Source of the DNA: Pseudomonas citrullilanati
Lineage (GTDB): Bacteria > Pseudomonadota > Gammaproteobacteria > Pseudomonadales > Pseudomonadaceae
Assembly: GCF_030580855.1 (NCBI RefSeq)
Contig: NZ_JAUQOP010000008.1
Location: forward strand, 1 to 64,000
Reading direction: 5' to 3'
Length of the DNA: 64,000 nt
Position 1 is the first letter of the stretch. Each line of letters begins with the position of its first letter. A model generated the notes under the pieces. That model saw nothing but the letters and a program-made list of their open reading frames with translations. It had not been told where the DNA came from and did not search any database. Below, one piece after another: positions 44,906-52,989 of this stretch. The translations under genes were made by a program, and so were the position numbers.

Positions 44906-46141
44906 TTAACCGCGTAAACCGACAATGCTGCGCGACTCAGTGGCTCCGCGGCTCGTTGCTGGAAAATGGCACGCCTGACTGCCGTACAAGTGAATGAGAT
45001 CCACCGGGTTCCAACCGCGAAACTCGGGTCTGTTCCTTGAACGCGGAATCATCCAACGATTGAGCGCTAATTCACCGATTTCACCAACCGACAACAGCGA
45101 TTGGGTGTCCGGTTTTCCACTGCCGCCATGGAGGAGCTTTGCGGCGTTGCCGGCCAATTGACAGATGAAGACTTCGCGCTGGATGCCGTGGCGCATCAGG
45201 TCGTCCTTGAAGCCCAGTGCCTTCAGGGCCGCACGCGTGGTGCGCAATCGCCAATTTGGCCCCTGGCCGAAGGCGTGTTGGTCGGCATACTGATGGTCGA
45301 GCTCACGGAGATAGTCGCGAAGTTCAATAAACAACCAGTCGGGTATATGGAAATGTCCCCAGCCACCGGTAAAGCCAATGGACTTGAGGTACTGCGTACC
45401 ATCCAGCGTCAATCGGTTATAGACCGCGGAGCGTCCCATCGATGAGGTCGTCACGACGGCTAGCAAACGCGCATTTTTTTCGGTTTGCGAGATTATGCCC
45501 GTAGAACCGCCGTAGGCGGTGGCAAAATCATCATAAATATCCCGGCTGCGAAGCAGGCAAGCTACCAGCTTACCGCCCAATAAGGCGTTGTAAGGTGGGA
45601 TCGCTCCCAGGACATAGGCATCCATCAAGTTGACCAGCCGGGCAGCCCTGTCCGCGGTGCCCCAACCAATGAATTTATCTCTGACGCCAAGGTTGAAAAC
45701 CGGATCACCGATGGCAATCAACCCCATCAGTTTGCCATTCGCCTGGTCCCAGACAAGGTAACGCAAGCGCCTGCCAAAGCCGTTGGAAACAGGGACGGAC
45801 CAGGACAGTGACGCCAGCCGAAAGAGGTCACTTTGCCACGTTCCGGACGACACACGTTCAAGCGCCGGGGAAATTTTTTCCGGTACAACCTCGCAGCCAC
45901 TTGCAAAATATGACATCAGTTTGGCAGTGCTGCGCGCAATAAAGCGTTCGCTGGCGCTGAGCCGTTCTTCGCGTTGGGCACTATGCAAGGCACGGATAGC
46001 TTCCTTACCATTTCCAGGCGGACACAAGGCCCCTTCCTGAGTTCTCGTGAAACCTAGCTGGTGCAAATGCTCTCGCACTTTTCGCTTGAGATTTGCTTCT
46101 CTCGGATTGACTCCAATAATAATCGCGCTGCCGGTTGGCAT
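44906..46141 (-). CDS. druA: Druantia type I protein DruA (DUF4338)
   Basis: The 411-residue protein carries the DUF4338 signature: RLRYLVWDQANGKLMGLIAI, then GDPVFNLGVRDKFIGW and LMDAYVLGAIPPYN. This defines DruA, the marker of type I Druantia. The ATG at 46141 lies 10 bases after AAGGA. It begins the operon druA-B-C-D-E; the 319-base gap upstream must hold the promoter. Its role is not known. The domain is also found in some transposase-linked genes, so exaptation is possible. Confidence 0.88.
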   Translation of the reverse strand: MPTGSAIIIGVNPREANLKRKVREHLHQLGFTRTQEGALCPPGNGKEAIRALHSAQREERLSASERFIARSTAKLMSYFASGCEVVPEKISPALERVSSGTWQSDLFRLASLSWSVPVSNGFGRRLRYLVWDQANGKLMGLIAIGDPVFNLGVRDKFIGWGTADRAARLVNLMDAYVLGAIPPYNALLGGKLVACLLRSRDIYDDFATAYGGSTGIISQTEKNARLLAVVTTSSMGRSAVYNRLTLDGTQYLKSIGFTGGWGHFHIPDWLFIELRDYLRELDHQYADQHAFGQGPNWRLRTTRAALKALGFKDDLMRHGIQREVFICQLAGNAAKLLHGGSGKPDTQSLLSVGEIGELALNRWMIPRSRNRPEFRGWNPVDLIHLYGSQACHFPATSRGATESRSIVGLRG

Positions 46142-46460
46142 GTTGCTGCATTCCTTGCTTGGAGTTCATTTCAACGAGGTAATCGAAAAAGGTCGTGCTG
46201 CTTGGCTTCCGGCTGCCAGAAGTAATGCGCGCAGGCGTCAAAAGCCCTGCACGTCGAGGAGAAATGCAGGTAACTGCCGCATAGAGCCCGATCCTACACC
46301 TCACCCACCATTTTATGAAGATGCGCGCCATCGAAATGGCATCAGTGCAACCAAGCATGCCTGATAGGGCGACTTATGAATCGCTCGCTGCAGTTGCCAT
46401 AGACAATCCTAAGTTTCATAGATAGGCCGAGATGCGCAGGCGGATAAGCCCGTTGAAGAT
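46142..46460. other. Gap between the YobI-like NTPase and druA (probable druA promoter)
   Basis: No gene supported. It is both the 3' flank of the NTPase gene and the 5' flank of druA on the same strand. No clear terminator or operator was recognised by eye. Confidence 0.5.
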
Positions 46461-49400
46461 TCAGTTACGCTTGCTCCAGACCACGATGCACTTGGCCTCG
46501 GGTTTAATAGCCCCCACAAAACCTCTTGCAGCGAGGGTATCGATCAGTCGGCGATCTACATCATGAGTCGGCAGGTTCACGCGCCGTTTGTTGAGTAACG
46601 CCTGATACTCCTCGCCCACGAGCGGCAATACTCCAGCTGTTTCTGGCCAACTGCAGCCCATCGAGAGAGCATGGATCAGCATGTTGATCCTTTGCTCTCT
46701 AGAGAGCGCCCCGTCCGGGAGCAACTTCAGCAGCGTCGGGAGGTAGGCCTCCGGGAATCGCAATCCATCTCGGGTCGCGCGATCACACGCTCTAGCCAAT
46801 GCTTCAACGGCACCGTCGCACGTGTCATAGGCGTCGTAAGGAATGCCCGACCATATCTTGATGCTCTCAGCAGTCGAGCACACCTGTGCGTTGGTCAGTT
46901 CAAGGGCCACCGACACCGGCAACGCCGACATGTCCATCTGTTCACGGGCGACGCCCCACCGGCGGATGAGATAAGCCCCTAGGTAAGAGAAAGCGTGATC
47001 GGCAATGAACGCCCGAATTTCCTCCCTGTACTCGACCAGGTCACCATTGGCGAACATCGCCCACCGATTGCGAGGCGCCGCGGTGTCCATGACAACGCTA
47101 GGGCTCAACACCACCTTCGAGAAAAGCGTTCGCAGGGTTGCATTCTCAACTTGCGACGTGCGAACGAGGAAAGTCTGCAAGCCAACGTTGCGACTGGCGT
47201 CCTGCCACAACTCTTCAGCCAAGTCTTGAGCGTTGTGCTTGAGAAACTCCGCGAAATTATCCAGCGCCGACTCGCCCAAATCGACGAAATCTTCGGATTC
47301 TTTATCTGCTACCAGGGCGCGATTGAAGTACGCCCAAGCAGCATTCCCCACAGGCCGAACACGTCCCGCCGTCATGATTTGCGCCCATAACGAGGTAGGT
47401 ACCGCGTCAAGGTCAGTCAAACTGCAGGTCGTCTGCTCGAGCAATACCTGCAGTGTGTAGGCTTCACTCTGGCAAAGTCCGAACAAGGCCACGAGCGATT
47501 CCGGTGTCTCTTCGAGCGGTCCTTCCTGGCTCACGAGCTGCGCCACGAAACCGTCCGGGTTTTCCTCGATCAGGCTGTCCAGGCCAGTGATTTCCAGCTT
47601 GCTAAGCCGATGGTACGTTACCCTAACGCTCTGATTTCCCGGATCCAGTATCTGGCAGAGCAATTGCAGCATTTTGAGATTAAGGGCCAGACAACCCCAC
47701 TCCACCATTTGCCGCAAATCTCCAGACGAGGCACTCGCATCAAGGTTGGAGAATTGCGCTGGCAACTCCCTGACCCACCTCCATCCGTTTTGACTACTCG
47801 CAAGCTTCGCCGAAAGAACCGAAGCATCACGCAGCTCATTGACAGCCTTCCTCAACCGGCCTGACTTATCGTCGAGGGTCTGCATCTCCTTAGGCGTCAG
47901 CGCATCCAGAAGAGCAATGAGGAATTGCTGCCGCAGGGTGGATGTTTTGAATCGATCATGGCTGAGCAGTAACGAAATGAGATCGCGATCTGCGCCATAC
48001 ATTGCTCTCATAAGCGCAGAACCGTACGTCCCAGGAACAATCGGTGCTACCGCCTCGGCGAAACGCTCCTTGTAATCATTACCGCTTCGGAGGATCAAGC
48101 GAAGTTTGTCCCTTCTGGCAACCACCTCATCCTTACGCGACTGCAAAAGCTCATGAATAAGATCGACCATAATGCCGCGCCCGCCATCTACCGAATCCAG
48201 ATCCAACTTCCTGATCACAAGCTCCGGATTATGTATTGGAGTGGTCACGTCGTACTCCTCCCCCCTGACAAGCCCCATGATGAGGTTCTTATCCGATTGG
48301 GTGAGTGATCCCTCGTAGAAATATCCGAGGTAATCGACATAATCCGTGTCGAAGAAACCGCGATGAACGAGGAAAGTTATGAGTTCTAGCCCTTTTAGGC
48401 GTTTGGCAAGCTCTGCGCCGTACCCTAGGGAAACGATCTGCCGAAAACCTGCCGTTTTGAGGCGTAGCACTTTGCTTCGATTCGTTTCAAGTTGCTCATC
48501 CAACTCATCGAGCGACGTCTGAAAGCGTTGCAGGCGCTCATCGTAACGTGCCTCTTGCAAAGCCTTTTTAGATAGGACAGCTTGACCGTTATCTTGCCAG
48601 TGTGAAATCACAATTGGTTGCACGCTTCGACATGCTACTACCTGGGCGAATACAGGATCCGATACAAAGTCCAGTAGCGTGAACGTAGACCCGCCATCTA
48701 GCCGCACGTGGTTTGCAGTGGGTTTGTCCCCGAGTTTCAAAATCTCAAACCAGACGGACACACGTAGATGCTCCACGCTATCGGCCACCTCGTTTTCACG
48801 TGCCGCACGCTGATCCTCTAGCGCTTGAGCTGCCCTTTCGAGTAAGTCGGTTTCGGCTTTTACCCACTTTGCGTAGCCATCAATGACGCCATAGATCGTG
48901 CCCCGCCGCTTGACCAAGTCCGCATAGGCATTGGGGTGCAGATTTCGGATCGCAACCATCGCAAACAGCTTGTTGGGATCCAGCTCCAGACCGTCCTTAG
49001 CCAGTACGTTCGCGTAGACGTCATACTCGTTGACGATGTTCTTGATCAGCCTCATTTCGTCGATGTAGTAGCACACCGTCTCGATGAGTTTGAGATTCAA
49101 CCCTTCATCGAGCGGTTTGCCGGCCACCTGGCGGGCCTTCATGAGCTCGACCAGCTTTTCCCTGGAGTTCTCGGAGTTGATCACAGGGATGATGGGGATA
49201 ATGAGGTCGAAGAATTTTGTCTTGTCCGTGACCGTGAACAGCTCATCACGGATGGCGTAGACGAAATGGACAGGACGCTTGACCTGGGGTGATCGCTGGA
49301 TGATGAAGTTGATCTCTCGCAGCCTGAAGAAAATGTCCTGGATGTCGAAGCGATCCAGGTCTTCAATGACCACCACGTTGATATCACTGCGCTCGAAGCA

Positions 49401-50237
49401 GTAGATGATTTCATCGACGTTCTTATGAAGCACCGAGCCATGGTGAGTCGCTTCAAGCTTGCCTCCCTTGAGGGTCAGCCCATCGATGGTAAACAGGGAC
49501 ATGAACCTCAACCCGGCATACAACAGATAGATTGCACCAATCGCCACTCCAGCCAGCGCTGCAGACTCGGGAAGAACCATTAAGCCCTTGATCAGCCATT
49601 CAAGCGACACGGTTTTTATCATCGCAAGCTTGGGTACATAGAGCCTCAAGGCGCAGACGGCAAGCAAAGTGAACCCCAGGGTGCGCATGCTAATACTGAA
49701 GTTTGAGGCCTGGGCTATCCGTTTCAGTCGAGTCTTGGGCACTTTCGCTGCGGGCACCGCGTAGAGCAGTTGCTGGACGATGGTCTCTTCAATGCGATTG
49801 ACCAGATCGACATCCCCAAGTGAGTGCTTGCCCCCGGTAACAGCCGGGCCCTCAGGTGCGGAGTCAGGGTCGGGAGGTTGGCCACTAGGCTGAGGAGTCA
49901 AACCCAAGGTGGGTTTGCTGAAGGTCGCGAGGGACACATAGGTGTGGTTGAACTGTGGATGGTTGCTGAAGAATGTCTTCAGCACGCTGCTCTTACCCGC
50001 GCCATAGCTACCTGTGAGCGCGATGTTCAGAACATCGGAGTTTTCCAGGGCATGTAGCAACTCGCGCTCATACCGAGCCGATCGGCCGTCCGTGACAATG
50101 ATGGGGGTCAACGGCTCAAAGAAAGGATCAACGTTACTTCTCTGATGCCGTGTGGACAGCACCCTCCACGCAGCTCTCCCTCCAACCACAAGCGCTTCCC
50201 ACGCCAGGCCTAGACAATTTTTGATAGCTCCCAGCAT
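46461..50237 (-). CDS. YobI-like / KAP-type membrane-anchored P-loop NTPase
   Basis: The giant 1258-residue protein has Walker A GSYGAGKSS (76-84) and Walker B VVIEDLDRFD (289-298), separated by two hydrophobic segments (about 184-202 and 225-248), so the ATPase core is split by membrane helices as in KAP NTPases. The YIFCFERSD region and RPVHFVYAIRDELFT (sensor strand) fit the YobI family. The C-terminal ~850 residues are mostly alpha-helical, probably repeats, with no enzymatic motif. It is upstream of druA on the same strand, 319 bases away. KAP/YobI NTPases are suspected phage-defence proteins; a defence role here is inferred from location. Confidence 0.75.
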   Translation of the reverse strand: MLGAIKNCLGLAWEALVVGGRAAWRVLSTRHQRSNVDPFFEPLTPIIVTDGRSARYERELLHALENSDVLNIALTGSYGAGKSSVLKTFFSNHPQFNHTYVSLATFSKPTLGLTPQPSGQPPDPDSAPEGPAVTGGKHSLGDVDLVNRIEETIVQQLLYAVPAAKVPKTRLKRIAQASNFSISMRTLGFTLLAVCALRLYVPKLAMIKTVSLEWLIKGLMVLPESAALAGVAIGAIYLLYAGLRFMSLFTIDGLTLKGGKLEATHHGSVLHKNVDEIIYCFERSDINVVVIEDLDRFDIQDIFFRLREINFIIQRSPQVKRPVHFVYAIRDELFTVTDKTKFFDLIIPIIPVINSENSREKLVELMKARQVAGKPLDEGLNLKLIETVCYYIDEMRLIKNIVNEYDVYANVLAKDGLELDPNKLFAMVAIRNLHPNAYADLVKRRGTIYGVIDGYAKWVKAETDLLERAAQALEDQRAARENEVADSVEHLRVSVWFEILKLGDKPTANHVRLDGGSTFTLLDFVSDPVFAQVVACRSVQPIVISHWQDNGQAVLSKKALQEARYDERLQRFQTSLDELDEQLETNRSKVLRLKTAGFRQIVSLGYGAELAKRLKGLELITFLVHRGFFDTDYVDYLGYFYEGSLTQSDKNLIMGLVRGEEYDVTTPIHNPELVIRKLDLDSVDGGRGIMVDLIHELLQSRKDEVVARRDKLRLILRSGNDYKERFAEAVAPIVPGTYGSALMRAMYGADRDLISLLLSHDRFKTSTLRQQFLIALLDALTPKEMQTLDDKSGRLRKAVNELRDASVLSAKLASSQNGWRWVRELPAQFSNLDASASSGDLRQMVEWGCLALNLKMLQLLCQILDPGNQSVRVTYHRLSKLEITGLDSLIEENPDGFVAQLVSQEGPLEETPESLVALFGLCQSEAYTLQVLLEQTTCSLTDLDAVPTSLWAQIMTAGRVRPVGNAAWAYFNRALVADKESEDFVDLGESALDNFAEFLKHNAQDLAEELWQDASRNVGLQTFLVRTSQVENATLRTLFSKVVLSPSVVMDTAAPRNRWAMFANGDLVEYREEIRAFIADHAFSYLGAYLIRRWGVAREQMDMSALPVSVALELTNAQVCSTAESIKIWSGIPYDAYDTCDGAVEALARACDRATRDGLRFPEAYLPTLLKLLPDGALSREQRINMLIHALSMGCSWPETAGVLPLVGEEYQALLNKRRVNLPTHDVDRRLIDTLAARGFVGAIKPEAKCIVVWSKRN

Positions 50238-50612
50238 CTATCCAGATCTCATGCAATGGCCTTCCGTGTCCCGCCGAGCAGGCGAATGACCGCTAATAAT
50301 ATGCAGCGGTGACGCTGCAACAAAATCCAATAGCGGCTATATGACATATTCGGTCACGAAACACCACGCAAGCGCACCCCGTGCCGCCGTCGAACATACC
50401 TCCACCATCACTGGATGGACGGATAAAGGTCGGGGCGACGAGACTAATGACCGGGGGAGAGCTAGGTCTATGAACACTAATCGATGAACAGTCGCACTGA
50501 TTTAGAGACCATTGAGTCAGCATTCTCGGGCCCTTGATCGACTTATGAACATATGACATCGCCCACTTGTTAAACAAGATGTTTATGAGAATGACTGCCC
50601 AACTCTCCTGCC
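50238..50612. other. Gap holding one copy of a 58-bp repeat
   Basis: No gene supported. It contains the repeat at 50361-50418 (listed separately) and must include the promoter for the NTPase gene. A frame on the minus strand (50293-50616) is short and lacks coding character. Confidence 0.5.
50361..50418. repeat. 58-bp diverged repeat, copy A
   Basis: It starts ACACCACGCAAGCGCACC and ends TCACTGGATGG, matching 52384-52440 at roughly four of five positions. The last bases equal the final codons and stop of the lipocalin-like gene next to copy B, so copy A looks like a displaced 3' end of that gene plus its downstream flank. Confidence 0.6.
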
Positions 50613-51041
50613 TCACCTCTCGCCTGGAACAACCTCACGCTTGAAGATTTCCAGCGTCTTTGGCCCTATGCCGTTGAAGCTGAGAAGCCATCGATCAAAC
50701 TCAGCGAATTCCATCGTCCCGCTCTGCAGCGCTTTCGATCGAGCGTTTAGCTCACCATCCAAACCGACCCCAAGTGCATGCAGCCGCCTCGCGGTGGACT
50801 CGTCATATCGGGCATAACCGGCCTGGCCAAGCAGTCTGACCAAGTCACGGTGCGAGCATTGCGCAAGTTTGGCTGGTGTATCGAGGCCATGCCGATCAAC
50901 CAAGTTCCTGTACGCCTCGACCGCAACCGACGAGCGAATTCTCTTACCGATCAAAAAGCTCGCCAGAAGCCACTTATACAGCCCATGGCTGTTCAGGTCG
51001 CCCACCTCAATTCCAAGGTCTGCAGCAGTGACAGAATTCAC
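50613..51041 (-). CDS. Small HhH-GPD-like DNA-binding protein
   Basis: The 142-residue protein has a helix-hairpin-helix near its end (SFNGIGPKTLEIF, GIGPKT at 124-129) and a preceding helical half (LLASFLIGKRIRSSVAVEAY) as in endonuclease III-type glycosylases, but is too short for a complete one and has no iron-sulfur cysteines. A role as a DNA-binding or degenerate glycosylase is possible. The GTG start overlaps the stop of the DUF2188 gene (GTGA). It closes a three-gene operon with a small acidic peptide and a DUF2188 protein. Confidence 0.65.
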   Translation of the reverse strand: MNSVTAADLGIEVGDLNSHGLYKWLLASFLIGKRIRSSVAVEAYRNLVDRHGLDTPAKLAQCSHRDLVRLLGQAGYARYDESTARRLHALGVGLDGELNARSKALQSGTMEFAEFDRWLLSFNGIGPKTLEIFKREVVPGER

Positions 51042-51262
51042 CCCTTTGAGCGCTTGGGGTCTGCAGAACGCGGATAAGTGCGTTCTTCTTCGACGGTGCC
51101 GTCGGTCTTGTGGATTTTCACCGACGCTGTTTTACCGTTAAAGAAGTCGGACAGTGAGCTGACCAACGCCTGCTTGGTGGCCGCTCGCTTGGACGCACGC
51201 TCCGCGCCGGCTTTCTTGAGTTCCCATCCATCTGCGGTTGGGCTCAGGTGGTAGTTGTCCAT
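51038..51262 (-). CDS. DUF2188 family small protein
   Basis: A 74-residue protein of the DUF2188 type: YHLSPTADGWELKKAGAERAS at the start, then KIHKTDGTVEEERTYP at the end. The family is a small single-domain beta/alpha protein widespread in bacteria, with no known role. The ATG at 51262 is preferred because AAGG and GAGG precede it; a second ATG at 51277 is in frame. Its stop overlaps the next gene start (GTGA), and the small acidic gene is immediately upstream. Confidence 0.75.
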   Translation of the reverse strand: MDNYHLSPTADGWELKKAGAERASKRAATKQALVSSLSDFFNGKTASVKIHKTDGTVEEERTYPRSADPKRSKG

Positions 51263-51279
51263 TGCCTTATTCCTCATAT

Positions 51280-51438
51280 CTAAACGGATTCTGCGTCGTC
51301 CTGGATTTCTTCCTCAGCCTCGGCTCCATCAGTGTCGTCTGCATCGTTCAAAGGCGGTGAAGTAGGCTTTTCTGGATCGTTCAAGTAAGGCACGCCGCTT
51401 GGGCCGTGCTCTTCCAGACCTTCAGTTTTAGGTTGCAT
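51280..51438 (-). CDS. Small acidic peptide of unknown function
   Basis: The 52-codon frame begins MQPKTEGLEEHGPSGVPYLN, is followed by an Asp/Glu-rich tail and ends three bases before the first DUF2188 ATG. A strong ribosome site, AGAAGGAGG, lies 7 bases before the ATG, which decides for a real gene despite the small size. It is probably the first gene of the operon. No family recognised. The acidic tail may bind a basic partner. Confidence 0.7.
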   Translation of the reverse strand: MQPKTEGLEEHGPSGVPYLNDPEKPTSPPLNDADDTDGAEAEEEIQDDAESV

Positions 51439-51598
51439 GCGGGTTCCTCCTTCTGACATTCATTGGAGGGCTGGCGCTTCGCGGCGTTCAATGTGATCGG
51501 CAAGGCGTGCGGGTGCAGAGAGAAACCAGGCACCAGCCTGACGACGCCAGCGAGGCCGCCGTCATGATTTGAGGCGTTAAAGCCACGTGCCAGGAGTT

Positions 51599-52213
51599 TC
51601 AGGAAGATTCTTCAGGGCTGCCTATTATTTGGCCTAGGCCTACCGCGGCGGTCTCCACAACTGCAATCAGCCTCTCCGCCTCCCAGCCCTCCTTCGCCGC
51701 AGCCGACAGGCCGAGCATGGTCACGGAGACATAGTCTACGACGTGGCTAGCAGCGGAGATGCCGGATGCTTCTAGAAACGCCATCACTTTTGCACGATTC
51801 TCGTCTGCGATTTTCTTAGCGGCTATTCCCGACTCAGTGGCTCCGGCCTTCGCGTGCTCCAGAATAAAACAACCTCGGCGGTTCGGATGAGCGGCGTATG
51901 CATGCGCCGCAGCCCTAAGCATGTCCTTCAGTACCGTCTGTGGTGACTTGTCTGGGATCAAAAAGGTGTCGAGGGGCACAACGGTCGCGGAGTAATGCCT
52001 CAACGCATCGTTGAAAAAAGCACCCTTGCTGCCGAAGGCCGCATAGAAGCTCGGCGCAGTGATCCCGATCGCTTCGGTTAGCGAGGCGACGCTGACGTTC
52101 TCATAACCGTGCTCGTGGAACAGATGTTGCCCGACCTGGATGGCGTCTTCGAGGATGAACTGGCGCGGTCGGCCGCGGGGTCTCTTATATGCCTTTCCTC
52201 CCGGTAGTCGCGC
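51599..52213 (-). pseudogene. TetR-family regulator lacking a normal start codon
   Basis: The open frame on the minus strand gives about 204 residues with a complete TetR layout: N-terminal HTH (RGRPRQFILEDAIQVGQHLF, then TEAIGITAPSFYAAFGSKGA) and a helical C-terminal ligand domain. However, from the stop before 52213 to the HTH there is no ATG, GTG or TTG; the first internal ATG (52003) falls after the HTH. A good GGGAGGAAAGG site lies where a start would be expected. The gene may be start-mutated, use a rare start such as ATA, or contain a sequencing error. Confidence 0.6.
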
Positions 52214-52429
52214 TCAACAAGATCGCTGAACGCCCAGTCATTTATCGTACCACCAGGTGAAAAACATGAAGCTCCACGCAATAGCGCCGCCTTACCGTGT
52301 CGGGAACCGCAGTTGGCCCTGCGCCGGTTGATCCGCGAGCATCTGGGCCATCGTGAAGTGCCGGCCTTTCTGAAGGCGTGATAACACCACGCAAGCGCAC
52401 CTCTTGCAGCAGTCGAACGTACTTAACCC
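52214..52429. other. Gap between the TetR frame and the lipocalin-like gene
   Basis: It carries the second 58-bp repeat copy at its right end and a short plus-strand frame ending LRRLIREHLGHREVPAFLKA with a TGA at 52379-52381. That could be the last piece of a degraded gene, but no start or family is visible. Confidence 0.4.
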
Positions 52430-52440
52430 TCACTGGATGG
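52384..52440. repeat. 58-bp diverged repeat, copy B
   Basis: The counterpart of the sequence at 50361. Its right end overlaps the last codons and stop of the lipocalin-like gene. It also contains a GCAAG/CTTGC hairpin (52391-52407) that is only partly kept in copy A. Confidence 0.6.
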
Positions 52441-52939
52441 CCCTGACACGCTCAAAGATGATGTGAACCTGCGTCCCATCGGGGCGCCGGAAATTTTCCA
52501 CCATCCGATCGCCATCGACTTTCAGTTGCAAGTCATCCTGGGTACGCACAGCGCCCACCCAGTTTGGAAAAGTAGACCCTTCAACGGTATTTCCCGTGAA
52601 CTCTCCCTTCTGGTTGACGGTATATCGTCCGAAGAAACCGATGCTACCGGCCATGGCCGCGCGGTTTTCCTCATCGGTGCCTTCGCCACGCACGTTGGAG
52701 CGAAACGCCGGCACACGTGGGTCAGTGAGCACTTCAATAAACGTCAACTCTGGTGTGAAAACGAGCCAGCCATGAGGATTGGGCCCATAGGCATCCGAGC
52801 GACTGCCCTGGTGCTCGACCGTGGCGCTGATCACGCGCCAGGTGCCGACAAACGGATTTTCCGTGCTCGCGATGGCTGTAGAGAAAACCGAAAAGGCAAC
52901 AACCGCACCTACTGTCAGTACCCTGCTTTTTAGCGTCAT
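52430..52939 (-). CDS. Exported lipocalin-like domain protein
   Basis: The 169-residue precursor has a signal peptide (SRVLTVGAVVAFSVFSTAIAS) and a lipocalin-like beta-barrel: NPFVGTWRVISATVEHQG at the start, GWLVFTPELTFIEVL, FFGRYTVNQKGEFTG and a final HIIFERVR strand. This fits Lipocalin_5, a periplasmic fold binding small hydrophobic molecules. GGAGGG lies 8 bases before the ATG. The gene ends inside the 58-bp repeat. It is not in an obvious operon with the MFS gene upstream (50 bases between). Confidence 0.72.
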   Translation of the reverse strand: MTLKSRVLTVGAVVAFSVFSTAIASTENPFVGTWRVISATVEHQGSRSDAYGPNPHGWLVFTPELTFIEVLTDPRVPAFRSNVRGEGTDEENRAAMAGSIGFFGRYTVNQKGEFTGNTVEGSTFPNWVGAVRTQDDLQLKVDGDRMVENFRRPDGTQVHIIFERVRAIQ

Positions 52940-52989
52940 CCGTATCACCCTCCAATTAACCGTAAGGACGCGATGGACAATAGAAATCT

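Noticed and set aside
51599..52003. A short TetR C-terminal protein starting at the internal ATG 52003
   Set aside because: The reading frame continues upstream through a complete TetR HTH, so the internal start would produce only a ligand domain.
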